Source: Sulfuriferula sp. AH1
Lineage (GTDB): Bacteria; Pseudomonadota; Gammaproteobacteria; Burkholderiales; Sulfuriferulaceae
Length of the DNA: 64,000 bases
Reading direction: 5' to 3'
Assembly (NCBI RefSeq): GCF_002162035.1
Contig: NZ_CP021138.1
Coordinates: 682,001 to 746,000, forward strand
Shown piece by piece: positions 20,077-27,426 of this stretch; the first letter of the stretch is position 1, and the number at the start of each line of letters is the position of its first letter. Position numbers and translations under genes: made by a program. Under the pieces are notes generated by a model. It did no database searches. It saw nothing but the letters and a program-made list of their open reading frames with translations, and was not told the origin of the DNA.

Positions 20077-20952
20077 CTAAAATTCATGAGCTGATTCCTG
20101 GGTGCCTTTAATGACCTCAACTTTTTCCTTTGGGGCTTTGTGGACTGGCGCACGATAAACAATTACTTTTTTCACCACTTTTTTCTCGACAACTACCGGT
20201 TTCGGTGCCGGAGCGGGTGCTGCTTCTGCTTCTGGCTCATTTTGGCGTTGCAGCATGTTGGTCTTGTTGGCGCCCTCCGTCGTTACCTCGCTGCTATCCA
20301 TCTGATTGCGCAGGACCAGCGACAGGGTGCCGACACTGCGGGCCAAATCGAGTTTTTCGGCTTCTTCGGGTGTGACTTCGAGGGTGACTGCATTGACCAC
20401 TTTGGGCTTGGTTTCATCACGACTGGCTTCTTGCGCTACCGCCAGCACCAGCATGTGTTCCAGCACGATCTTGGAAATGATCTTGTTTTTGCCTTCGCCC
20501 TTGATGTTGTCATCTTCGGTATTTACCATGATGTCAACGTAATTGCCGGGGAGCGCAAATCCCGCTACGCCAATGACATCATTGACGCGAACTGTCATGG
20601 CGCGCTTGCCTTCACTGATGACGGCAGACAAGCCGCCTTTCGTGCCCAGCGGGGCAAGCTTGGATTCCAGTATGGGTTCGCCGCGTTGCAGGCTGACTTT
20701 TACCACACGGGAATCCAGGGCTTTAGGATCCTGTATGGCGCCTTGCGGGACGCTGCCGTTGGGCCAGTCCAGCAATTTGAGCATCTGGGGAGTGAGTGGC
20801 GTGCCCAAATCGATATCATTGGCAGCCACTACGATCTTGGTGGTGGCTACACTGGCCTGTTCTGTCATCCAGCGTGATGCCAGTACCACCGCGCCTAATC
20901 CGACAGCGACCGAAACCACGATCATTATTAATGCTCTTGGATTCTTCATCAC
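20077..20952 (-). CDS. Flp pilus assembly protein CpaB/RcpC
   Basis: 291 residues: an N-terminal membrane anchor, then a SAF domain (AANDIDLGTPLTPQMLKLLDW) and the RcpC/CpaB domain with MTVRVNDVIGVAGFALPGNYVDI. The C-terminus is a Lys/Pro/Ala/Val-rich tail. CpaB is periplasmic and supports secretin assembly. The gene sits between the secretin and the AAA ATPase gene. Confidence 0.9.
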   Translation of the reverse strand: MMKNPRALIMIVVSVAVGLGAVVLASRWMTEQASVATTKIVVAANDIDLGTPLTPQMLKLLDWPNGSVPQGAIQDPKALDSRVVKVSLQRGEPILESKLAPLGTKGGLSAVISEGKRAMTVRVNDVIGVAGFALPGNYVDIMVNTEDDNIKGEGKNKIISKIVLEHMLVLAVAQEASRDETKPKVVNAVTLEVTPEEAEKLDLARSVGTLSLVLRNQMDSSEVTTEGANKTNMLQRQNEPEAEAAPAPAPKPVVVEKKVVKKVIVYRAPVHKAPKEKVEVIKGTQESAHEF

Positions 20953-20987
20953 ACATTCCCCTTCATTTATGCATTTTCAAGCAACTG

Positions 20988-22307
20988 TTAATCGTGTGTG
21001 AAATAGTTATTCCACGCCCAATCGAGTAATTCTTCGGATAATCTCGGTTCTATGCCTTCATAACGCGCGATATCTCTCACCTGTTCGAGAATGTCCCTCG
21101 GGATGCACGCGAATAGAGGTTTTCCTGTTTTGTAGTGAAGCTCGCGCAACAGGTAGCTAATGCCCGCTTCGTCATAGGGGATTTGCAGTTCGTCACACAC
21201 CTGGCGTGCAATTGCGCGATATTCGCCTTCATCCAACGGGCCAACGTATATCTTGTAGCCGAGCCGGCGCAGAAACGCATCGTCAGCCAGCTTGCTGGGC
21301 GGCATGTTGGTGGAAAACACCACGATCACATCGAATGGGAGAATGAATTTTTTGCCGGTATGCAAGGCCAGATAGTCTACATGCCGGTCAAGCGGGACGA
21401 TCCAGCGATTCATGATGTCGATTGCCGGCGTCAATTGCCGCCCCAGATCGTCAATGATCAGCAGGCCGTTGTTCGCCTTGACTTGTGGGGGAGCCTGGTA
21501 GAATCGGGCGCTTTCGTCAAAGTCCAGATCCAGCATGGATAAGGAAAGCTCACCTCCGGTCTTGATGACGGGGCGATGGCACAAGACCCAGCGGTTATCG
21601 CACGACTTTCTGCGATCCAGTTCAAGTACAATGCCTTCGTTTAGCGGCAATGCCGGTGTATGGGTGAGAGGGTCGAATACCTGGATGACTTCATTGTCGA
21701 CCACGATGGCGTGGGGAATGGCTACCTCATCCGACAGCAAACCCACCAGATGTTCTGCTATGAATGTTTTGCCGCTGCCCGCCGGGCCGTATATGAAAAT
21801 TGCGCGCCCCGAATTCATGGCTGCGCCGAATTGTTTAAGGATGCCTTGCTTCATGACCAGACCGCTGAATGCCTGCGCCAGTTTCTCGCGGGTCACTCGC
21901 ATCGTTGCAATCGATTGCTGATGTACCTGGTCGATGTAGGCATTCAGGCTGACGGGAGCTGCACCGGCATACTGGTTTTTTTGCAGGAAGTCCTGCGCAC
22001 GCAGGCGTCCCAATTCGGTCAGGTTGTAGATGGTCGCGGTTTCGGTTTCACTGCTGCGAGTGACTTCGCACAAGCGTTCGGTGCGCATGAATGCGAGCAA
22101 GGGTTCGAGTACGCCGATAGATAGCTTGGAATGCTGGGCCAGATCCATTAGCCGTAACTGACCGCGCAGGAACAGGATTTTGGCGAGCAGTTCTACCAGA
22201 AACAGGAAACCGAGTCCCGTCTCTTCAACGGTGTATGGCTGGCGTGGCAACTGTGCTTTACGCCGTTCGATTTCCAGTGCGTCATCTTTTGATTTGCTTA
22301 CCATCAT
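20988..22307 (-). CDS. AAA-type ATPase associated with the Tad locus
   Basis: About 439 residues. The N-terminal part (to about residue 110) looks like a winged-helix, as in LMDLAQHSKLSIGVLEPLLA. It is followed by an AAA domain with Walker A GPAGSGKT (near 174-181 from this start) and Walker B LLIIDDLGR. A TTG start 11 codons earlier is possible. It is not one of the core Tad proteins, and its function is unknown. The location between prepilin peptidase and CpaB suggests a regulatory or assembly role. Confidence 0.82.
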   Translation of the reverse strand: MMVSKSKDDALEIERRKAQLPRQPYTVEETGLGFLFLVELLAKILFLRGQLRLMDLAQHSKLSIGVLEPLLAFMRTERLCEVTRSSETETATIYNLTELGRLRAQDFLQKNQYAGAAPVSLNAYIDQVHQQSIATMRVTREKLAQAFSGLVMKQGILKQFGAAMNSGRAIFIYGPAGSGKTFIAEHLVGLLSDEVAIPHAIVVDNEVIQVFDPLTHTPALPLNEGIVLELDRRKSCDNRWVLCHRPVIKTGGELSLSMLDLDFDESARFYQAPPQVKANNGLLIIDDLGRQLTPAIDIMNRWIVPLDRHVDYLALHTGKKFILPFDVIVVFSTNMPPSKLADDAFLRRLGYKIYVGPLDEGEYRAIARQVCDELQIPYDEAGISYLLRELHYKTGKPLFACIPRDILEQVRDIARYEGIEPRLSEELLDWAWNNYFTHD

Positions 22308-22403
22308 GTCCGTCCGCTCTTCAGTTGTTGTTATCAGCAAACTTCATTTGCTGCAGATTCTGCAGCTTGATGCAAAAGTGTTTTTCCGTGCCCGCCTTAT
22401 TCC

Positions 22404-22931
22404 TTATTCAGTATGTCGCCAAATGAGATAACCCAAAGTACCTGCGGTAATGGCGACTGCGTATGGTAACTTGCCTACCGACACCGGCAAATCATTCATG
22501 TTGGGTGTCTGGCCTGCGCTTACTTTCACAACGGCACCAAGTAACATCAGTTTTACGTTCTGTAACAGGCGAGTCACCATTCCCATGCGTATTGCAAAAG
22601 CCAGCGCCATTACGCCGCCGGCGAGAAACGTGCTTAATATCGCCATTAACACGTCAGTCGGGCCCAGAAATACGCCAACGACCGCCATCAGTTTTACATC
22701 GCCAGCGCCAAGCGTCCGCATCAGATAAAAGGGCAGCAGCACCACCAATCCTATAATGCTGCCTTCCAGTGCGCTGACGACACCTGCCATTCCATTCAGC
22801 CATGCGCTCAGGGATACGCCGATTATCCAGCCGGTCAGAATGAGTGCATTCGGAATGCGATGACTGCGCACGTCATGCCATGTGGCTAACGTTAACAAGC
22901 TGATCAGCATTCCTATATTTAGCTCATCCAT
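22404..22931 (-). CDS. Prepilin peptidase TadV/CpaA (A24 family)
   Basis: 175-residue polytopic membrane aspartic protease that cleaves Flp and TadE/F prepilins. The catalytic aspartates are Asp20 in WHDVRSHRIPN and Asp78 in GAGDVKLM. The short length without an N-methyltransferase domain is typical for TadV. It is located just downstream of the prepilin genes, which are its substrates. Confidence 0.92.
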   Translation of the reverse strand: MDELNIGMLISLLTLATWHDVRSHRIPNALILTGWIIGVSLSAWLNGMAGVVSALEGSIIGLVVLLPFYLMRTLGAGDVKLMAVVGVFLGPTDVLMAILSTFLAGGVMALAFAIRMGMVTRLLQNVKLMLLGAVVKVSAGQTPNMNDLPVSVGKLPYAVAITAGTLGYLIWRHTE

Positions 22932-22954
22932 TCGTTTTTTCTTTTATCTTTCAT

Positions 22955-23146
22955 TCAGGCGCAGCTTGACGGGTTTGTGACGCAGCCGGCAACCCTGTCC
23001 CACAGTGCCTGAAGCGTATTGCCCAATGCGGCTATCGCCCCAAGAATAACTACTGCAATCAGCGACGCTACAAGCGCATATTCGATTGCCGTCACACCTG
23101 ACTCGTCCTGTAGCAGAATCCGTAAATCAGATTGGATGCGATGCAT
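22955..23146 (-). CDS. Flp-type IVb prepilin (copy 1)
   Basis: 63-residue major pilin precursor with leader, cleavage site G17|V18 and the invariant Glu/Tyr pair (VTAIEYALVASLIAVVILG). The mature part ends with two Cys (CVTNPSSCA), which may form a disulfide. It is the substrate of the adjacent A24 peptidase. A second, different prepilin gene lies immediately upstream. Confidence 0.92.
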   Translation of the reverse strand: MHRIQSDLRILLQDESGVTAIEYALVASLIAVVILGAIAALGNTLQALWDRVAGCVTNPSSCA

Positions 23147-23325
23147 AATTAATCCTTCGCATGTTTTTCTGGCGCTTTATTCTTCAATGATCGCTTATGT
23201 TGTTTTTTCGACCGTTGCGCAAGACATATCCAGTCTTGTGCAGGTAATCGCAACACTGATTACGCATAGGGTTAACGTATTCGAGCGCCGTTAACCCCAC
23301 CGTCATCCAATACCGAATGCATTAA

Positions 23326-23502
23326 TTACGTCGTTAGTTTCGAGGCGACAAAATTGAATACATTACTTAAGTTAGTGCCAACTGCTGTGACAGCAGCAAT
23401 GATGACCACTGCGATCAGCGCTGCAATAAGGCCGTATTCAATAGCCGTTACGCCTTCTTCGTCTTTCCAGAAACGCTGCATCCCGTGAATTAGATTTTGC
23501 AT
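23326..23502 (-). CDS. Flp-type IVb prepilin (copy 2, 58 aa)
   Basis: Short gene found by direct translation of the minus strand. It encodes a 58-residue prepilin, MQNLIHGMQRFWKDEEG followed by VTAIEYGLIAALIAVVII and ending FVASKLTT. Processing at G17|V18, with Glu22 and Tyr23, is as in copy 1, but it lacks the C-terminal Cys pair. A GGAGAGG ribosome-binding site precedes the ATG. It is the first gene of the Tad cluster and therefore a good candidate for the major Flp pilin. Confidence 0.9.
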   Translation of the reverse strand: MQNLIHGMQRFWKDEEGVTAIEYGLIAALIAVVIIAAVTAVGTNLSNVFNFVASKLTT

Positions 23503-23545
23503 GACACCTCTCCTTATTTAATTAAAAAACACGCCCGGCCAACTT

Positions 23546-23571
23546 ACGATACTTTCGGGAGAAAGTATCGT
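23546..23571. promoter_or_regulatory. Inverted repeat upstream of the flp genes
   Basis: Perfect 11-bp inverted repeat ACGATACTTTC / GAAAGTATCGT separated by GGGA, about 45 bases upstream of the first prepilin ATG. It could be an operator or a 5'-UTR stem-loop. The remaining AT-rich stretch up to the GT87 gene end (about 165 bases) shows nothing else clear. Confidence 0.5.
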
Positions 23572-23735
23572 TGGTTTCAATATAGGCTAGATTTCGGAGT
23601 TTGCAATTGATAATTGTCAATTTGCAATATTATTCAAGGGGAATATATTCTATCGTGATTTTTGCGATAAGAACCCGTCATTCCCAAGGCAAATTTGTGA
23701 GAGTGGGAGAATGGGGCAAACGGATAAGGAGCGCA

Positions 23736-25067
23736 TCAAGTGCCGGCCTTGTGCGTGATGGCAAAGAACGCGCCGATTATCGCGTAATACAAAACCAGTA
23801 TCAGAAAAGCGGATAGCAGATGTGCGCGTTCCAGTGTCATGGTGTCGGTACCGGCTGCATGTTTTCCTTGCAATATCTTATTGGCAGCAATAAGCAGACA
23901 GCCCAGTCCGAGCAGTGCGTAGAAATAGTAGGCAGACAGGGTGAATGCGGTCTGGCTATTTTCTGCTGCAGGGGTGAGTAATTGCGAGAAGCTGCTCGCC
24001 AATAACGTCAGTAAAAGGGGGAAGTTGAATTTCCATGTCAACTGGTAAGTATGTGCCAGGCGGAACAGTACGAAAAACGGAAGCAATAATAAGGGAAAAT
24101 AATACATCCAGCCCAACGGAGAGATAAGTAGGGCGGCGACGAGCGTAAATGAAAAACCGAGGTCGGCACGCACGTCGGGCGCGAGTTGCTGAGTGCGCCG
24201 CAACAGCCAGGCTAGCAATATAACCAGCGTTGCCGCCAGCAGGTAGTACAGGGTCTTGCCAAGAAGAGGCGCGTCTATCAGGGGTATGTTCTCTGAACCG
24301 CCGAATATGCGGCCGAAAAATCCATAAGCGGACGCATTCCAGTTGGATGACTGCCAGGTGACGCTACCGAGTGCCTGTATGTAATTCTGATAGGAATCCA
24401 GCCCGAGTGCCGCCAGACCCAGCAACCCGCTTGCTGCCGCCGTCGCCATGAACCATATTGCTGGCCGCCAGCGGCGTTGCAATAAAAAATAGATCAGGAA
24501 CAAGCCCATAAACAGTTTAATGGCGAAAGCCAGCCCCAGCAGTATTCCGCTTAAGCGCTCCTGTCCTCGCCGCTCGGCTAGCCAGCCGCCTGCCACCAGC
24601 ATGAATATCAGCAATGCCGCTTGCCCGATCAGGATATTGGTAAGCGTGGGAAAGTAGGCGAATAGCAGGATGAGCACGATCAACGTGTAATCGGTATCCT
24701 GTCTGTTGTCAGCTCGCTGGAGCAGAAGGGCACCAATAACGCCGAAACCCAGCGACAGCAGCGACCATATCGTGAATGCGGCTTGATAGGGCAGCCAGCC
24801 GAGAGGTGACAACAGCAATGTAAAGAACGGCGGGTTGAGGTTGGGGTGCAGCGTCAGTCTGCCGGTGTGATGCGTATTGATCAGATTGAAGGCATTGAAA
24901 GGTACAGGAGTATAGATGTCCCTGCCTTCCAGCAGGAATTGCAGGGAGGCATAGAATACGGCGAAATCGGAGCGGTAAGTTGAGACGTAATAAATAACCA
25001 GCCCATAAATCCCTGCAAGAACAAGCAGCCAGCCAAGCAGACTAATACGAGTTGTCGAAATTTTCAT
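23736..25067 (-). CDS. GT87 family (DUF2029) membrane glycosyltransferase-like protein
   Basis: 443 residues with about ten membrane helices. The first periplasmic loop contains YVSTYRSDFAVFYASLQFLLEGRDIY and NPPFFTLLLSPLGWLP, the signature of the DUF2029/GT87 family, whose characterised members are polyprenyl-phosphate-mannose-dependent mannosyltransferases. The conserved Asp in SDFAVFY is the likely catalytic residue. Sugar donor and acceptor are unknown. It has no obvious link to its neighbours. Confidence 0.85.
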   Translation of the reverse strand: MKISTTRISLLGWLLVLAGIYGLVIYYVSTYRSDFAVFYASLQFLLEGRDIYTPVPFNAFNLINTHHTGRLTLHPNLNPPFFTLLLSPLGWLPYQAAFTIWSLLSLGFGVIGALLLQRADNRQDTDYTLIVLILLFAYFPTLTNILIGQAALLIFMLVAGGWLAERRGQERLSGILLGLAFAIKLFMGLFLIYFLLQRRWRPAIWFMATAAASGLLGLAALGLDSYQNYIQALGSVTWQSSNWNASAYGFFGRIFGGSENIPLIDAPLLGKTLYYLLAATLVILLAWLLRRTQQLAPDVRADLGFSFTLVAALLISPLGWMYYFPLLLLPFFVLFRLAHTYQLTWKFNFPLLLTLLASSFSQLLTPAAENSQTAFTLSAYYFYALLGLGCLLIAANKILQGKHAAGTDTMTLERAHLLSAFLILVLYYAIIGAFFAITHKAGT

Positions 25068-25145
25068 TCTGTCCCCTGGGTGAGTTCACGTTTCTATGGC
25101 GGCGTTGCTAACGAATCGAGTATGGCTGCCGTCCGTTTGATTAGT

Positions 25146-25679
25146 CTAGAATTCGCAGCGTCTCCAGTCAAAATACGGTCCTGGATCAGTTTTGCGCCCC
25201 GGTGCAATATCGCTGTGTCCGGTAACGTCGGTGATCGGATAAACGGCTTGGAGTGCGCCGGTAAGCTGCTGTAATTGCCGGTATTGGGCGTCGGTGAAAG
25301 GGGTGTTGTCATCCCCCTCCAGTTCGATGCCGACCGAAAAGTCGTTGCAGCGCTCCCAGCCCTGCCAGTTGGATACGCCGGCATGCCAGGCGCGTTTGGT
25401 GCAGGGCACGAACTGGATCAGCTCGCCATCGCGGCGAATGAGAAAATGTGCCGAAACGCGTAGCTGGTGGATCTGGGCATAATAAGGATGTGTCTGCGGG
25501 TTTAGCCTTCCGCTAAAAAGTTCGATGATGCCGTTGCCGCCGAATTCGCCCGGCGGTAACGAAATATTGTGGATCACAATCAGCCTGACATCGTCAGCGT
25601 GTGCGCGCCAATCGCAGTGCGGTGATGCGATAAATCTCGCCGGAGCGGCCACGCCTTGGTTATCGATTTTTATCTTCAT
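25146..25679 (-). CDS. ampD: 1,6-anhydro-N-acetylmuramyl-L-alanine amidase AmpD
   Basis: 177 residues, amidase_2 fold. Zinc ligands are visible as His37 (VIHNISLP), His155 (GHSDIAPGR) and Asp165 (KTDPGPYFDW). It is a cytoplasmic amidase that cleaves anhydromuropeptides in peptidoglycan recycling, and in many proteobacteria it influences beta-lactamase induction. Its end and the FDWRRC terminus are typical for AmpD. The start overlaps the stop of the thioredoxin-like gene by four bases. Confidence 0.94.
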   Translation of the reverse strand: MKIKIDNQGVAAPARFIASPHCDWRAHADDVRLIVIHNISLPPGEFGGNGIIELFSGRLNPQTHPYYAQIHQLRVSAHFLIRRDGELIQFVPCTKRAWHAGVSNWQGWERCNDFSVGIELEGDDNTPFTDAQYRQLQQLTGALQAVYPITDVTGHSDIAPGRKTDPGPYFDWRRCEF

Positions 25680-26014
25680 GGTTCCTCATGCGCAGGCTGT
25701 GCAAGCGCCTCGCGAATCGCATCGGCAAGCAAGGCCGGCGTTGCTTCAGCGTGCAGCGGGGCGTGAAACTTGCCGTTGACGAACAGGAACAGGCTCGGCA
25801 AATGGAAAACGTCGTATTCCCGTGCCACTGCCGTGGCCGTCTGTACATCGACTACATGGCAGTGCTGCAATAGCGGGCTGCTGAATGCTTCCAGTAAGCG
25901 CAGCCAGACGCGGCAACTGCCGCACCCCGGCGCGCTGAATAAAACCAGGCTCACGCCGTGATTATTTGCCAGTCGCGGATGGAAATCAAATTCGGACAAT
26001 GGCGTAACTTGCAT
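25676..26014 (-). CDS. Thioredoxin-fold protein
   Basis: 112 residues with a CGSC redox motif (Cys31, Cys34) after strand VSLVLFSAPG and a cis-Pro in FHLPSLFLFVNG. There is no signal peptide, so it is cytoplasmic. It is translationally coupled to ampD through a 4-base overlap. The substrate is unknown. Confidence 0.85.
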   Translation of the reverse strand: MQVTPLSEFDFHPRLANNHGVSLVLFSAPGCGSCRVWLRLLEAFSSPLLQHCHVVDVQTATAVAREYDVFHLPSLFLFVNGKFHAPLHAEATPALLADAIREALAQPAHEEP

Positions 26015-26040
26015 AGGTTATTTTACCGGGATTGTGTATG

Positions 26041-26196
26041 GTCCTAGAAAGACACGAAATGCACAAAAAGACTTCACAATTCTTTATGGGCGGCTTTCAA
26101 TTGCAGACGGATCGGTGTTTTTATCGCGTGACCTTAGCGTGAATAATGTTTTATAACCAGCACACCCATTCATCTTTTTTCGTGTCTTTCGTGGAC
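26041..26196. repeat. Possible MITE-like element with 19-bp imperfect terminal inverted repeats
   Basis: The gap between the thioredoxin-like and WaaA-like genes is bounded by GTCCTAGAAAGACACGAAA and, inverted, TTTCGTGTCTTTCGTGGAC (17 of 19 match, with an inner 13-bp perfect core). The enclosed ~118 bases encode nothing visible. No flanking target duplication was seen. Confidence 0.45.
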
Positions 26197-26208
26197 AAGC
26201 CTTACCGG

Positions 26209-27273
26209 TTATTTAATTAGCGTCAGTACCCGTCCCATTGCTCCTGCTTGCGTATCGAGCCAGTCTCGCGCCTGGCTGGCGATTTTCGCACCATGGGCAG
26301 GGTCGTCAATCAGCGTCTTGATATGCGCGAACAATTGCTCGTTATCGCTGCCTGCCAATACTGCACCGGCTTCGATTGCCGCTGCGATCAACGGCAATTC
26401 TCTGTGCGCCGGGCCGACCAGCACCGGCTTGCCGTGCAATATCGGCGACAGGATATCCGGTGCATTTTTGGCATCCGCATGCAAGGTGGCGCCTGTCACC
26501 ACAAAATCCACACAAGCGTAAAACGCCGCTAGCGGGTGCGGTTGTTCAATATAATAGACGCGCGTTTTGATCGGCACGAACGAAGTCGACAAACGCTGAT
26601 GGCGTATGGTTTGCAAGCGATACTTGATGGATTCGCGATAGACCGGCTCGCAGCGTTCGGGGTCGCGTGGCGCGAGCAGCATCAGCCCCATTTTGTGCCG
26701 TATTGCCCGGCTGAACAATGCGTACGCGAGGTCTTCCTCGTTTTCGCCCGTTGCTGCGAAATACCCTAGCCAGCGACCGCTCTCATGCTGTTCCTTGAAG
26801 CGCTGGCATAGGCCCGTATCCACGGTTACGGTTGGCAGGCTTTCCAGTCCTGCCAGCGGGTCGCCGGTGACTTCGGCGTTACTCAGCACGCCCGCCTGCG
26901 TGGCGGTGACTGCCTGGCAGCCTGCTTCGGTTGCGCCGCTGTCGCGGGCGTTAATCCAGAAGCGGGGACATGCCAGCGCACTGAGCAGCGGCGCATAACG
27001 ACCAGCCAGGCCGAGTGCAATCACGCGTTGCGGCTGTATTTTATGAAGGCGCGCAATGGCGGCAGCCGAATCTTCCGGCAGTATCGTGTGGGGTAAGGCA
27101 GGTGCAGTGACCGGTGTGTCGACCAGGGCAATGGCGATATTGTGAAATTTGGCCTGTAATGCTGCAATGAAAGCATCCGCCCGGGCCAGGGTGGCGGCAT
27201 CAGTTATCAGCAAGCTGCTATTGACCACGTCTGCGGGTAACTTGTTAAAACCTAAAAAATCAAACAAACCCAT
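26209..27273 (-). CDS. WaaA (Kdo transferase)-like glycosyltransferase
   Basis: 354 residues with a GT-B-like layout. The second half carries LMLLAPRDPERCEPV and VTGATLHADAKNAPDILSPI followed by HGKPVLVGPAHRELPLIAAAIEAGA, resembling the PRHPER and GGHNPLEP-type nucleotide-sugar motifs of WaaA/KdtA. It is shorter than WaaA (about 420) and lacks the N-terminal membrane anchor and the complete GGHN motif, so the donor or acceptor may differ. It may be a divergent LPS or glycan transferase. Confidence 0.7.
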   Translation of the reverse strand: MGLFDFLGFNKLPADVVNSSLLITDAATLARADAFIAALQAKFHNIAIALVDTPVTAPALPHTILPEDSAAAIARLHKIQPQRVIALGLAGRYAPLLSALACPRFWINARDSGATEAGCQAVTATQAGVLSNAEVTGDPLAGLESLPTVTVDTGLCQRFKEQHESGRWLGYFAATGENEEDLAYALFSRAIRHKMGLMLLAPRDPERCEPVYRESIKYRLQTIRHQRLSTSFVPIKTRVYYIEQPHPLAAFYACVDFVVTGATLHADAKNAPDILSPILHGKPVLVGPAHRELPLIAAAIEAGAVLAGSDNEQLFAHIKTLIDDPAHGAKIASQARDWLDTQAGAMGRVLTLIK

Positions 27274-27377
27274 GATGTGCCTAGTGAATTGGTGTGGTTA
27301 AAAACAGTTAAGCATACCTTAAATGACAAGGCGTACCAACTGCTTTGAGGGAGGGGTTTTTTATATCCGCAGGTGAG

Positions 27378-27406
27378 CGGGACAGTCCGGGTGCCGGTCT
27401 GTCCCG
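27378..27406. terminator. Hairpin between WaaA-like and GGDEF-EAL genes
   Basis: 8-bp inverted repeat CGGGACAG / CTGTCCCG with a 13-base GC-rich loop, just after the GGDEF-EAL stop (minus strand). There is no T-run on the minus-strand side, and a T-run precedes it on the plus strand. A weak terminator candidate. Confidence 0.35.
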
Positions 27407-27426
27407 AGGCATTCTCCTGGGTGCGG

